Made by a program: the position numbers and the translations under genes. From Palsa-504 sp963744575 (GTDB lineage Bacteria; Actinomycetota; Actinomycetes; Streptosporangiales; Streptosporangiaceae): a DNA stretch of 64,000 nt. The DNA lies in NCBI GenBank assembly GCA_963744575.1, contig CAVUUF010000003.1, positions 207,356 to 271,355 of the forward strand. The letters run 5' to 3'. The notes under the pieces were generated by a model. It saw only the letters and a list, made by a program, of their open reading frames with translations, made no database searches and was not told the DNA's origin. Of this stretch, positions 1-8,396 are shown piece after piece (position 1 is the first letter of the stretch; every line of letters begins with the position of its first letter).

Positions 1-46
1 TGGACCATCCGCTGTTCCCCGTGGTCTGGCCGGCTGTAATGGGCTG

Positions 47-877
47 ATGGAGGACAAGCACCAGGTACGGCTCGGCGCCGTGCAGGAGACCCTGTTCATC
101 CCGCTCGCCGCCCGGGCCCGCGAGACCCAGCGCAAGCACCCCGTGCTGCGCGACCCCAAGGCCGCGGAGATGGTGCGGTCGATCGACTACGACACCGCTA
201 AGTACGGCCGGAGCGCGGGCGGCCCGTTCACCGTCCTGCGCACCGCGATCATCGACTTCTGGGTCCGCTCGTTCCTGGCCGCGCATCCCGCCGCCACGGT
301 GGTGGAGATCGGCACCGGCCTGAACACCCGGTTCGACCGGGTCGACAACGGCCAGGTGCACTGGTTCGACCTGGACCTGCCGGACACGATCGAGCTGCGC
401 CGGAACTTCTTCGCCGACACGCAGCGGCGCCGGATGGTGGCCGCCTCCTTCCTGGACGAGGACTGGCTGCCGGCCGTCGCGCAGAGCCGGGGGCCGTACT
501 TCTTCGTCGCCGACGGTGTGCTCGTCTACCTGCCGGAACAGGAGGTCATGGCGACGCTGGCCCGCATCGCGGAGCGATTCCCCCGCGCCCTGATCGCGCT
601 GGACACCTATCCGAAGCGGACCTTCGACCAACAGCACAAGCTGGCCGCCAGGAAGGGCATGGACGCCCGGTGGGCCTGGGCCTGCGATGAGCCGCGCGCC
701 CTGGAGCGGTTCGGCCTCGAAGTGGTGGAGTCCGCCTCGTTCACCCGGCCGCCACGGGCCATGCGCGGCCAGCTGCCGGCCAGGTACCGGTACCTGATAC
801 CGCTCGCCGATCCGCTCCTCGGCAAGGCCATGGCCATCACCTTGTTCCGAGCCAGCTCCCCGGAAGCCGCTGGTTAG
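47..877 (+). CDS. Class I SAM-dependent methyltransferase, LCM/PPM1-like family
   Basis: Probable S-adenosylmethionine-dependent O-methyltransferase of the leucine carboxyl methyltransferase-like family (COG3315), cytoplasmic; substrate unknown. The 276-residue protein has the glycine-rich SAM loop VVEIGTGLNTRF at residues 85-96, an acidic strand WFDLDLPD at 106-113, and VADGVLVYL at 154-162 where the family carries its third conserved block. Length is normal for the family. Several actinomycete members act in polyketide tailoring, but no biosynthetic genes are adjacent, so that role is not implied. Its 3' end overlaps the convergent gene at 837-1469 by about 40 bp. Confidence 0.85.
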   Translation: MEDKHQVRLGAVQETLFIPLAARARETQRKHPVLRDPKAAEMVRSIDYDTAKYGRSAGGPFTVLRTAIIDFWVRSFLAAHPAATVVEIGTGLNTRFDRVDNGQVHWFDLDLPDTIELRRNFFADTQRRRMVAASFLDEDWLPAVAQSRGPYFFVADGVLVYLPEQEVMATLARIAERFPRALIALDTYPKRTFDQQHKLAARKGMDARWAWACDEPRALERFGLEVVESASFTRPPRAMRGQLPARYRYLIPLADPLLGKAMAITLFRASSPEAAG

Positions 878-1469
878 CCCGGTAAGGCGCGGGCGGTCGG
901 ACTGGTGCCAGGGGCTGGGCCGTCCGCGTGGGGGTGAGCCGGTCCTGGCGCTGGGAGCGCATCGGCTCGGCGAGTTCCATGGTGGCGAAGACGGGCGGCC
1001 AGTCGGCCGGGGTGTACCCGGCACCGAGGTCACAGTGATGCAGTTCCACCTCAGCCAGCCGACGGACCAGCAGTTCGGCGGCCGGGAACGAGGCCGAGCC
1101 GGGGATCAGCACCGGGAGCTGCCACCGCTCGTCGGGCAGCTGCCTGGTCACCGTGCGCAGGGCCATTGCCGAGTCGGCCAGGTCGTCCGCGAGTTCCCTG
1201 GGTCCCAGGCCCGCGCGGTACTCGATGTCGGCCTGCCATGCCTGCGAGCCGGCATAGGCGGACCGGTCCTGGCCGGACCGCACGCCGACCAGCAGGTGCC
1301 GCATCGCGTCGGCGCCCCGGGCCACGTGCCCGAGAACGTGCGCCCGCGTCCACCCCGGCAGCAGGGAGGCGGCCCGCAGGTCCGGTTCGGTGAGGATCCG
1401 CGCTGTACCGAGCAGCCGCTGCGTGGCCTGGTCGATCTGGTCGCTCAGCTCACGTTGTGCGGCATCCAT
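837..1469 (-). CDS. Maleylpyruvate isomerase-family mycothiol-dependent enzyme, C-terminally shortened
   Basis: The N-terminal ~150 residues match the MDMPI N domain (DinB-like four-helix bundle), with LPGWTRAHVLGHVARGADAM near residue 38 and the metal-site segment EVELHHCDLG near 141. Such enzymes use mycothiol as cofactor or act in thiol transfer in the cytoplasm; the substrate here is not predictable. Family members are usually about 230-260 residues with a small C-terminal MDMPI_C domain. This one ends at 210 with a proline/arginine-rich tail that does not resemble that domain and runs into the 3' end of the convergent methyltransferase gene, so the C terminus was probably lost or rewritten. 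Confidence 0.7.
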   Translation of the reverse strand: MDAAQRELSDQIDQATQRLLGTARILTEPDLRAASLLPGWTRAHVLGHVARGADAMRHLLVGVRSGQDRSAYAGSQAWQADIEYRAGLGPRELADDLADSAMALRTVTRQLPDERWQLPVLIPGSASFPAAELLVRRLAEVELHHCDLGAGYTPADWPPVFATMELAEPMRSQRQDRLTPTRTAQPLAPVRPPAPYRANQRLPGSWLGTR

Positions 1470-1595
1470 TAGCTCACTCTACGGAAGCCGCCGCCTCTGG
1501 GAGAACTTCCCGGCACGACCGGGAAAACGCCTCTTCCGGCCGGGAACGGTGCACCGGCATCGTGGCGTCACCACCGATTCCCCTAGGAGGCAGAC

Positions 1596-2102
1596 ATGAA
1601 TGATCGCAAGCTCAAGGTCCTGACGGTGCTGGCCGGCGTCCTCGCCGTAGGCGAGTTTCTCAGCGCGGTACAGATCGGGCTGGGGAAGGAGCCCTGGGGG
1701 GCCGGATTCGCCGTCATCTTCGGCGTGTTCTTCCTCATCGCCACGTGGCTGCTGCGCAGCGGCCGGGTCACCGCCGGCGCGATATTCACCGGCGTCCTGT
1801 GCCTGTTCGAGGTCATCGGGTTCCCCAGCTGGCACAAGCACGGCGCCCTGCCGTCACCCGCCCCGTCTGGCCCGGGCGCGCCCCTGACCGGGCACGACGA
1901 TCTGACCGCGCGTGAGCGCGAGGTCCTCGACCTGCTCGCCGAGGGCGCGAGCAACCGGCAGATCGCCCGCGCCCTCGACCTGTCCCTCAAGACGGTGCAG
2001 AACCACGTCTCCCGCATCCTGGACAAGCTGCAGGCGGCCGACCGGACCCAGGCCGCCCTGCGCGCCTGCCAGGCGGGACGCGGGCCTCAATCCCGGAAGT
2101 AG
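1596..2102 (+). CDS. Membrane-anchored LuxR-type HTH protein
   Basis: A 168-residue protein with three hydrophobic segments at about residues 7-25, 36-53 and 57-75, then a Pro/Gly linker and a LuxR-type helix-turn-helix at about 102-152 (LTAREREVLDLLAEG, then SNRQIARALDLSLKTVQNHV). It should place a DNA-binding domain on the cytoplasmic face of the membrane. There is no receiver or ligand domain, so any signal is likely sensed through the membrane part; that is inference. A strong ribosome site AGGAGG lies at 1585-1590, five bases before the ATG. No partner kinase is adjacent. Confidence 0.75.
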   Translation: MNDRKLKVLTVLAGVLAVGEFLSAVQIGLGKEPWGAGFAVIFGVFFLIATWLLRSGRVTAGAIFTGVLCLFEVIGFPSWHKHGALPSPAPSGPGAPLTGHDDLTAREREVLDLLAEGASNRQIARALDLSLKTVQNHVSRILDKLQAADRTQAALRACQAGRGPQSRK

Positions 2103-2141
2103 CCGGGTCGGCTGACCTTGCCAAGGCGGCCGTCGCCCGGA

Positions 2142-2384
2142 ATGCTGGCTGCTGTGATCGACCCAGACTCGGCGGTTCCGCCCTATGAGCAAGTCGCGAA
2201 GATGATGCGAGACGAGATCGCGCAGGGGACCATGACCGGCCGGATCCCCTCGGTGCACACGATCGCCGAGCACCACCACGTCTCGCACCGCGTGGCCGCC
2301 CGGGCCCTGGAGGTACTTGAGGGCGAAGGCATGATCGCCAAGGTGCCCGGCGAGGGACACGTCGTACGCCATCCCCGCGGCTAG
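2142..2384 (+). CDS. Small stand-alone GntR-type winged-helix regulator
   Basis: An ~80-residue protein consisting almost only of a GntR winged helix: PPYEQVAKMMRDEIAQG, then RIPSVHTIAEHHHVSHRVAA and a wing ending in VPGEGHVV. No effector-binding domain follows, as in the short GntR proteins common in actinomycetes and their mobile elements. The start is uncertain: TTG at 2118, ATG at 2142 and GTG at 2154 are all in frame and none has a good ribosome site. I use the ATG because the family's conserved part begins just after it. Targets are unknown. Confidence 0.65.
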   Translation: MLAAVIDPDSAVPPYEQVAKMMRDEIAQGTMTGRIPSVHTIAEHHHVSHRVAARALEVLEGEGMIAKVPGEGHVVRHPRG

Positions 2385-2413
2385 AGCCGCGCCTCGCACC
2401 CTCATCCCCATGA

Positions 2414-4591
2414 CTACAGCCGCGTCGGGGCCGAACTGCGCCTGGCCATCAGCTCGATCGCCAGTTCCTGCCGCACCGGGCGGACCTTCTTCCCTCGTAG
2501 CAGCGCGCACAGCCGCCTGGCGCCTTCCGCCCCGCTGAAGGCCAGCGGCTGCCGGATGGTGCTCAGGCCGAGGAAGGCAGCCGAATCGATGTCGTCAAAG
2601 CCGACCACGGACAATTTCCCTGGTACGGCCACGCCGAGCCGGTCCGCCGCGGACAGCACGCCGATGGCCTGGATGTCGGACGCGGCGAAGATCGCCGACG
2701 GGGGATCGGGTGACTTCAGCAGCTGCGCCGCGTGCTCGGCCGCGACGGCGGTGTCGTGCGGCCCCCGCAGGATCAGGTTCGGTTCCGCGCCAATGCCCGC
2801 TGCGGCCAGGGCCTGCCTGTACCCGTGCAGCCGCCGCGCCGACGAGGTGAAACCCAGCCCGGCCGGGGGCCTGCCGAACGGCATGTCGCCGATGAAGCCG
2901 ATCCGGCGGTGCCCCAGGGCGATGAGGTGACCGGTGGCCAGCCTGCCCCCGGCCGCGTCGTCGATGACCGTCTGCGGTACTCCCGGGTTGGCCGCGTCCA
3001 CGCTGACCAGCGCGACACCGGCGCGGGCGAACTGGTCGAGCTGGCCGCGGGACAGCGGCAGGGAGATGGCCAGCACTCCGTCCGCCCGGTGCGTGGGCAG
3101 CAGGGCCTCCAAGTGGCGATCCCGCTCCGCCGGGCTGTCGACGTTGCACACGATCGTGTCGTAGCCCCGCTCTTCGAGCACGGCCAGCGCGCTGGCCACC
3201 CGGGCCACATTGGACGGTCTGGTCAGGTGGGTGACGATAACAGCGACGGTGTGCGGCGTGCCGCGGACGAGGGCCGTCGCGGCGTGGCTCGGCCGGTACC
3301 CGAGCCGGCGGATCGAGTCGAGCACCGCCCGCCGGGTGGACTCGCGCACCTGGCCGCCTCGGTTGAGCACCCGGGACACCGTGCCGACACCCACCCCCGC
3401 GTCGGCGGCGACGTCCCCGATGGTGACCCGGCGATCCCCGCCCCCAGACGCCGGGACGCCCACATTGTGGAAACGTTTCCAGGTCGGGTCGACCTGGTCT
3501 TCGTCGGGTCTGGCCGGGCCGCCGGGACGGCTGCCCGACCCGGCCCCGGCGGTGCTCTCGCCGAGCCGCAGCGTGGTCGGCGTCACCTCGCCCGGTTGCA
3601 GATCGGGTCCGTGGTCGAGCTGCCGCAGCGCCCGGGTCACCACCCGCTGGGCGATGTCGTCGACCGGGATGGTCACGCTGGTCAGCCTCGGCTGCAGCAG
3701 GCCGGCCGCGGCACTGCCGTCGAAGCCAGTGACGGCGAGGTCCTGGCCGATCCGCAGCCGTAGCTCCGTGGCCACGCTGTAGACCACCCCGGCGAGCCGG
3801 TCGCTGCTGGTCACGATGGCGTCGGGCCGCAGCTCCGGCTGGCTCGCGGCCAGCAGCGACCGCACCTTCCCGTGCGCGCTGGCGTCGTCCACCAGCAGCA
3901 TGCCCGTCTGGTCGGCGGCCATCCCGCGGACGGCCAGGCCGACCCTGAACCCGGCAGCCCGCTCGATGTCCCAGTAGTCATGCGACCGGTAGCCCAGGAA
4001 GGCGAGGCGCTCGAACCCGCGGTCGAGCACGTGCTCCACGGCCGAAGCGGTGGCGGCGCGGTTGTCGATGTCGACCCAGCGCTGTGGCAACCCTGGTCCG
4101 GTCCGGCCGAAGCACGCGAACGGCATCCCGGCCTCGGTCAGCAGCCTCACCCGATCGTCGTCCGGCCGCAGTTCGGAGAGCATGAACGCGTCGACGCTCC
4201 GGCTGGCGATGAGTCGGCGCATCTCATCCAGCGGATCCCCGTCCGGGACCACGATCACCATGCTGTAGCTCTGCCGCGCGCACGCGGCCGCCAGCGACTG
4301 GAGGAACTGCTGCATGAGGTAGTTACCGGGCATCAGCTGCGCCCGCGGTATCATGTAGGCGATCTGCCTGGTCCGGCGGGAACGCAGACTCCGCGCGCCG
4401 TGATGCGGGTAGTAGCCGAGCACGGCCACGGCCTCGAGCACCCGCGCCCGGGCGGCGTCGCCGACCCGGCCGCTGCCGTTGAGCACGTTCGAGACGGTCT
4501 GCCGGGACACGGCCGCGGCCCGCGCCACATCCTGGATCGTTACCTGTCCGGTGGTCGCGGGTCGGACGTGGCCTGATCGAGACCTAGTCAC
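2414..4591 (-). CDS. Tandem double LacI-family repressor (two complete LacI units in one frame)
   Basis: One uninterrupted frame encodes two LacI-family proteins head to tail. Unit A has its HTH near residues 17-39 (VTIQDVARAAAVSRQTVSNV) followed by a sugar-binding-type core ending near LRLGESTAG. A ~35-residue Gly/Pro-rich linker follows, then unit B with a second HTH (VTIGDVAADAGVGVGTVSRV) and a second core. Total is ~725 residues against 330-350 for ordinary LacI proteins. The GTG at 4591 is chosen because it closely precedes the first HTH. The linker DNA holds a perfect LacI-type operator (3468-3481), and an in-frame GTG at 3463 could start unit B alone. Ligand and targets unknown, presumably carbohydrate uptake. 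Confidence 0.8.
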   Translation of the reverse strand: MTRSRSGHVRPATTGQVTIQDVARAAAVSRQTVSNVLNGSGRVGDAARARVLEAVAVLGYYPHHGARSLRSRRTRQIAYMIPRAQLMPGNYLMQQFLQSLAAACARQSYSMVIVVPDGDPLDEMRRLIASRSVDAFMLSELRPDDDRVRLLTEAGMPFACFGRTGPGLPQRWVDIDNRAATASAVEHVLDRGFERLAFLGYRSHDYWDIERAAGFRVGLAVRGMAADQTGMLLVDDASAHGKVRSLLAASQPELRPDAIVTSSDRLAGVVYSVATELRLRIGQDLAVTGFDGSAAAGLLQPRLTSVTIPVDDIAQRVVTRALRQLDHGPDLQPGEVTPTTLRLGESTAGAGSGSRPGGPARPDEDQVDPTWKRFHNVGVPASGGGDRRVTIGDVAADAGVGVGTVSRVLNRGGQVRESTRRAVLDSIRRLGYRPSHAATALVRGTPHTVAVIVTHLTRPSNVARVASALAVLEERGYDTIVCNVDSPAERDRHLEALLPTHRADGVLAISLPLSRGQLDQFARAGVALVSVDAANPGVPQTVIDDAAGGRLATGHLIALGHRRIGFIGDMPFGRPPAGLGFTSSARRLHGYRQALAAAGIGAEPNLILRGPHDTAVAAEHAAQLLKSPDPPSAIFAASDIQAIGVLSAADRLGVAVPGKLSVVGFDDIDSAAFLGLSTIRQPLAFSGAEGARRLCALLRGKKVRPVRQELAIELMARRSSAPTRL
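3468..3481. promoter_or_regulatory. LacI-type operator palindrome inside the double-LacI gene
   Basis: The 14-bp perfect palindrome TGGAAACGTTTCCA has a central CG, the hallmark of LacI/CcpA-type operators. It lies in the linker between the two LacI units and is translated there as Trp-Lys-Arg-Phe-His. It is five bases upstream, in the gene's direction, of an in-frame GTG that could start the second unit. That suggests it once served, or still serves, as the autoregulatory operator of the second repressor. Confidence 0.55.
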
Positions 4592-5079
4592 GTGGTCACC
4601 GTACTGCTTTGCCAGATTCCTCTTGACAGGGCATAACTGGAGCGCTTCGATATGGTAGATCGTTCCATCAGTGTACCGCGAAAATCCGTACGCCACCCGC
4701 TACGGAATGCCACCGAGGTTCGCCGCGGCCATGGGGCGCCAGGAGCTGGCGGTCCCGGCAGGAGCGCCTCGCCAAGACTGGATCGCGGCCCGGGTCTGCG
4801 GCGGGCCCGGGCCGCGATCCTGCCCGACACCCCTCGCGTCCCGCACCACCACAGCCCGGCACTGCCCGCAGCTACGCGCGCTCGCCGGGCGGCCGCCCAC
4901 CCGAGCATCCGCCGAGCGACGCCCCGTCTCGCCAGTCCCGTCAGCGCCAAGCCGCGCATTTCGCGAGAGTGGCGCCCCCGACCCGCCGCCTCATCAAGGC
5001 CGGACTTCCGCAGATGGTAGGCAGGCGATCGAGGAAAAGTGGCTCGTGACCTGGGCAGACGTCATTATGGCTTGATCGT
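4592..5079. other. Intergenic region, no gene seen
   Basis: 488 bp between the double-LacI gene and the insertion sequence. Open frames here have no recognisable domain and no ribosome site. An imperfect dyad around CTGGAGCGCTTCGA at about 4637-4650 resembles the operator of the other LacI gene (TTGGAGCGCTCCAA at 16328) and may be an upstream operator for the double LacI. The rest shows nothing I can name. Confidence 0.4.
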
Positions 5080-6876
5080 GGCGTGTTACTACACGCCGGG
5101 TGCCGTATGGCCGCTGGTCAGGTCGGCGGTGGCAGCGTGAAGTCGAGGAACTTCGGCGGTTCGGGCAGGTCGAGGGCGTGCAGGATGGCCTGCTGGCCGG
5201 GGGTGGCCACGGAGCGCTGGGCGACCCGGCCGCCGGCGGTGGCGAGGGTGACCAGGTGCATCCGGTCGAGCTCATGGCGGAGGTTGCGCCAGGTGTCGCC
5301 GGTGCCGGTCTCGGCGACCCGGATGAGCAGCAGCGCCAGCCAGCACAGCTGGACGTGGGCGCGGATCCTGTCCTCGCGCCAGTGGTAGACCGGTCGTAGC
5401 CTGAGGGCGCCCTTCATGTCCCGCCAGCCGCGCTCGACCGCGACCAGCTGCTTGTACGCGGCGGCCAGGTCATCGGGGGTGAGCGTCTCGTCGTTGGTGC
5501 GCAGCAGCCACTTGCCGTCTAGGCCGGCTTCGCGGGCGATGGCGGTCTTGTCAAGGCGCAGCAGCCCGCGCGGGGTGCGGCGCAGGAACCGGCGCAGCCC
5601 CGGCTTGTCTTTCAGCGAGCCTGCGAGCTCGTCGCGCCTGCGCTGCGGCCACGTGTCCGAGCCGTCGATGAGGCCTTCCAGGTGGGTCACGAGCCGGCCG
5701 CGGACCAGCCGGTCCCGCCCGGCCTGCTCGGGGTTGTGGCAGATCACGAACCGCTCCGCCCGCGCCCCGGCGTCCCGGGCGGGAACCCAGACTTCCTTGA
5801 CCCGCAGGTTTCCGGCCACGGCGTGGTAGCGGCCCTGCCGGGACAGCGCGGCGGCGGCCTCGGCGTTGGTGTTCCGCAGCTTCTCGGCGTGGATGTAGTG
5901 CCCGCCGCCCCTGGCGAGGCAGGCCCGGTTGGCCGCCGACGCGAAGCCGCGGTCGGCCACCCACACCAGCCGCCGCAGGTTCCACCCGGCCAGGTCGTCC
6001 TTGACCTTGCGGATGATCTTCTGATCGCCGGTGCTGCCGGGGAAGGTCCAGCAGCGCACCGGGATCCCGTCCCGGGTGACCGCCATCGCGATCACCACCT
6101 GCGGCAGGTCGTCCCGGTAGTCCTTGGAGTGCCCGAACAGCCGCGCGCCCTCCTCCTCGGGCAGGCTGCCGGCATCCCCGTCGTCCGCGGCCACTTCGGC
6201 CAGCTCGGCGGCCACCTCCATCTCCCAGTAGGTGGAGGTCGTGTCCACGAAGACGATGTCCACGTCCAGGTTGAGCAGGTGCGCCACCGAGTAGAAAAAC
6301 TCGGCCGCGATCTCCTCCAGCGCGGCGAGCAGGAAGTCCATGGCCCGGTAGGCGGCATCGTCGGAGAACCCCGGGCAGCCCTCGATGAACACCCGCTCGG
6401 CCACCCACCGGGTCGCGGCCAGCTTGGAGGCCGGCTCCAGCGCCCGCTGCGCGGCCAGCGCGAAGAGCACCCGCTCGGCCGTCTCGCCGTCCAGCCGCCG
6501 CCCGGCCGCAACCCGGCGGATGGCCTGCCCGATCTCCAGCCGCTCCCACAGCCGGTCCAGCACCCAGGCCCCGCCCAGCCGCCGGGAGTCGAGCACCTCC
6601 ACCTCGCCGGCCGCTGCCGCGGCGGCCGCCTGCTCCGGTTCCAGGAACCGGCTGATGGAGGCGACCAGCCGGGCCAGCGCTTCCCGGTCGACCAGGTTTG
6701 CCCGGCCGAAGTTGTGGATCACCTTGGCGACCGGGCTGCCGGTCCGCGGGTGCCGCTCGTTGTGCGCCAGCTGCAGGTACGACACCACGGTGCCGTCTTT
6801 GTTCCGCCGCCGCGACTCTCGCAGGTACACGCCTGCAAGTCAAGCAATCCAGGCAGGCCAGCGCTAGTGACACGCC
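5080..6876 (-). mobile_element. IS1634-type insertion sequence
   Basis: A ~1.8-kb element with one transposase gene. Its ends carry a 12-bp inverted repeat with one mismatch: GGCGTGTTACTA at 5080-5091, and the reverse complement of GGCGTGTCACTA at 6865-6876. Flanking bases (GATCGT on the left, GAAGGT on the right) do not form a perfect target duplication, so either the exact ends are a base or two off, the duplication has decayed, or the flanks have recombined. Confidence 0.75.
5118..6830 (-). CDS. IS1634 family transposase
   Basis: A 570-residue DDE transposase that cuts and joins the ends of its own element. It begins with the family's N-terminal segment (MYLRESRRRNKDGTVVSYLQ). The catalytic core is visible as IVFVDTTSTYW (Asp196), RRLVWVADRGFAS (Asp293) and a C-terminal helix with the glutamate in AYKQLVAVERGWRDMKGAL. 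An insertion domain lies between the second Asp and the Glu. Length fits the family (about 550-600) and no frame break is seen, so it may be active. The gene fills the element, with short untranslated ends carrying the inverted repeats. Confidence 0.9.
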   Translation of the reverse strand: MYLRESRRRNKDGTVVSYLQLAHNERHPRTGSPVAKVIHNFGRANLVDREALARLVASISRFLEPEQAAAAAAAGEVEVLDSRRLGGAWVLDRLWERLEIGQAIRRVAAGRRLDGETAERVLFALAAQRALEPASKLAATRWVAERVFIEGCPGFSDDAAYRAMDFLLAALEEIAAEFFYSVAHLLNLDVDIVFVDTTSTYWEMEVAAELAEVAADDGDAGSLPEEEGARLFGHSKDYRDDLPQVVIAMAVTRDGIPVRCWTFPGSTGDQKIIRKVKDDLAGWNLRRLVWVADRGFASAANRACLARGGGHYIHAEKLRNTNAEAAAALSRQGRYHAVAGNLRVKEVWVPARDAGARAERFVICHNPEQAGRDRLVRGRLVTHLEGLIDGSDTWPQRRRDELAGSLKDKPGLRRFLRRTPRGLLRLDKTAIAREAGLDGKWLLRTNDETLTPDDLAAAYKQLVAVERGWRDMKGALRLRPVYHWREDRIRAHVQLCWLALLLIRVAETGTGDTWRNLRHELDRMHLVTLATAGGRVAQRSVATPGQQAILHALDLPEPPKFLDFTLPPPT

Positions 6877-6990
6877 GAAGGTCGTGTGCCTACAGCTTCC
6901 CACCCCTCAGGCACCCTCGCGCATCCCTGACCAGGAGAAACAGCTCCGATCAGGCCCAGAAATGCCTACGAGCTGCGGAAGTCCGGCAAG

Positions 6991-7034
6991 GCCCAAGCCC
7001 GCGTTATCGTGGGCCCAGGCCCGCGTTATCGGGC
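6991..7034. repeat. 22-bp tandem repeat, two copies
   Basis: Two adjacent near-identical 22-bp units share GCCCGCGTTATCG and begin at 6991 and 7013. They differ at three positions. No gene overlaps them. Function unknown. Confidence 0.6.
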
Positions 7035-7317
7035 AATGCCGTTAGGAGACCCAGCATATTAACTCGCGGACTTGCTGGCTGCTCGCCTCGGCCCGCTCCC
7101 GCGCCCAATAACCCAGGCTGTGATAACGGAGACGGGTGGTGCGCGCGTCCCTTTCCCTGGAAATTATTCGGGTTATCTTTCCGCGGGCCTTAGCTAAAGA
7201 TGACCACGCCCGGCAGAAGTCGGCCCAGGCGTCTTCCTCCGGTGTCCCGCAGTCCCCGTATTCCCCTCGCGCACCTCCGGCTCCGCTCTAGCGCGCCTGC
7301 TGGGCCTGCCCGAACAG

Positions 7318-7367
7318 CATGGATGTGGCATTGATGCTGCTCAGGCAGCATCAATGCCACATCCATG
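7318..7367. repeat. Perfect 23-bp inverted repeat with 4-nt loop
   Basis: Arms at 7318-7340 and 7345-7367 are exact reverse complements; the loop is TCAG. The left arm begins CATGGATGTGGC and ends GATGCTGC. The stem is not GC-saturated and has no T tract after it, so it is not a typical intrinsic terminator. Could be a structured RNA, a recombination or binding site, or the relic of a small mobile element. Confidence 0.7.
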
Positions 7368-7848
7368 TCGTTATCGGGGGCGGCCTGCGGCCCGGATTCG
7401 GGCCGCGATTAAGCGGGCGGGGCGAGCGGGGCGAATGGGGCAGGCGGGACGCCCTGGATGGCACTTCATACACCACTCCGCTGGGCGTGGCCACGTCATC
7501 CCGGGCCCGTGGATTGAGGCTAAGCAAATCGCCGAAGAAAATGCAGCGACGGATTACCACCGCTGCCTCTCCAAGGAACCCGCACCCGAAAGATTCACAT
7601 GCAAGACAGCGCCGCTACGCGGCTCCGGGCCGCCCGCGGGGACAAGACTGTGGGTAATACATATGGCCAAGCCGCGGCGCGAGCATGAGGCTAGAGGTAT
7701 CGAGCCGGCGAGCGTGAAGAAGGACCTGAAGTGTTCACAGTGGCCACCGTGGCGGATGGTCGCCGGAGGCCTCCTCGGCCCATGATTCTCGACTATTCAC
7801 GCGAACCCACGACTGCCTTGCCATCGCTGCATTAAGGAGCACTACCTG

Positions 7849-8322
7849 ATGTCCGGACCTTTCACCATCACCTCGGCTTCGGTCGGCGAGAGTGATGCTA
7901 AGGCCCTTATCGCCCAACTGGACGCCGAACTGAGCGAACGGTACCCGGGCATTTCCCTCGACCATCTGGTGCTGACTCCCGCCCGGGTCACCGAGGGCGG
8001 CGGCACCTTTCTCGTCGCCCGCGAAGGCGGCAAGCTGCTGGGCTGCGCCGCCCTGCTCAGGCTGGACGGCGCGTCCGGTCAGGTAACCAGGATGTACGTC
8101 CGGCCGGCCGCGCGTCGCGCCAGCGTCGGGCGCCGCCTGCTGGCCGAAATCGAGCGGCACGCCCGCCAGATCGGCCTGCGCCGGCTCGTCCTGCACACCG
8201 GGACCCTCCAGCCGGAAGCTCTCCGGCTGTACGAGAGCACCGGCTTCACCCGCATCCCCGGGTTCGGGCCCTACACGCCCACGTACCCGGGCGTCTGCAT
8301 GGCCAAGGCGATCGCATGCTGA
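7849..8322 (+). CDS. GNAT family N-acetyltransferase
   Basis: A 157-residue acetyl-CoA-dependent acetyltransferase of the GNAT fold. Visible are strand 4 with the turn GQVTRMYVRPAARR near residue 77, the acetyl-CoA pyrophosphate loop equivalent RRASVGRRLL just after it, and the C-terminal motif LYESTGFTRIPGFGPY near 127. The acceptor substrate is unknown. The start ATG is supported by AAGGAG about nine bases upstream. It stands alone, facing the convergent PHP gene. Confidence 0.85.
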   Translation: MSGPFTITSASVGESDAKALIAQLDAELSERYPGISLDHLVLTPARVTEGGGTFLVAREGGKLLGCAALLRLDGASGQVTRMYVRPAARRASVGRRLLAEIERHARQIGLRRLVLHTGTLQPEALRLYESTGFTRIPGFGPYTPTYPGVCMAKAIAC

Positions 8323-8361
8323 TGCACGAGCCCACCAGCCGGACCGCCGGACGCGCCGGCA

Positions 8362-8396
8362 AGCCAGCTTACGAGCGGACGAGCCAGCTTACGAGC
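8362..8396. repeat. 15-bp direct repeat at the end of the PHP gene
   Basis: AGCCAGCTTACGAGC occurs at 8362-8376 and again at 8382-8396, a 20-bp period. The second copy covers the stop codon of the PHP gene, so a short local duplication occurred at its 3' end. Confidence 0.6.

Larger units (their letters stand above)
6877..7848. other. Gene-poor region with repeats
   Basis: About 970 bp without a convincing gene. Two open frames near 7319-7785 lack ribosome sites and recognisable domains. The region holds a 22-bp tandem repeat (6991-7034), a perfect 23-bp inverted repeat (7318-7367) and several scattered TTATCGGG or TTATCG words. It follows directly on the insertion sequence and may be a decayed mobile or intergenic island. 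Confidence 0.5.

Noticed and set aside
4624..4660. TTGACA and TATGGT at 4624-4660 as a rightward promoter
   Set aside because: Spacing is 22 bp and no gene follows on that strand.
4652..5020. 122-residue plus-strand frame in the gap before the IS
   Set aside because: Composition typical of non-coding GC-rich DNA; no ribosome site or recognisable motif.
5551..6903. 450-residue minus-strand frame inside the IS
   Set aside because: Arg/Gly/Ala-rich shadow of the transposase in a second frame with no domain.
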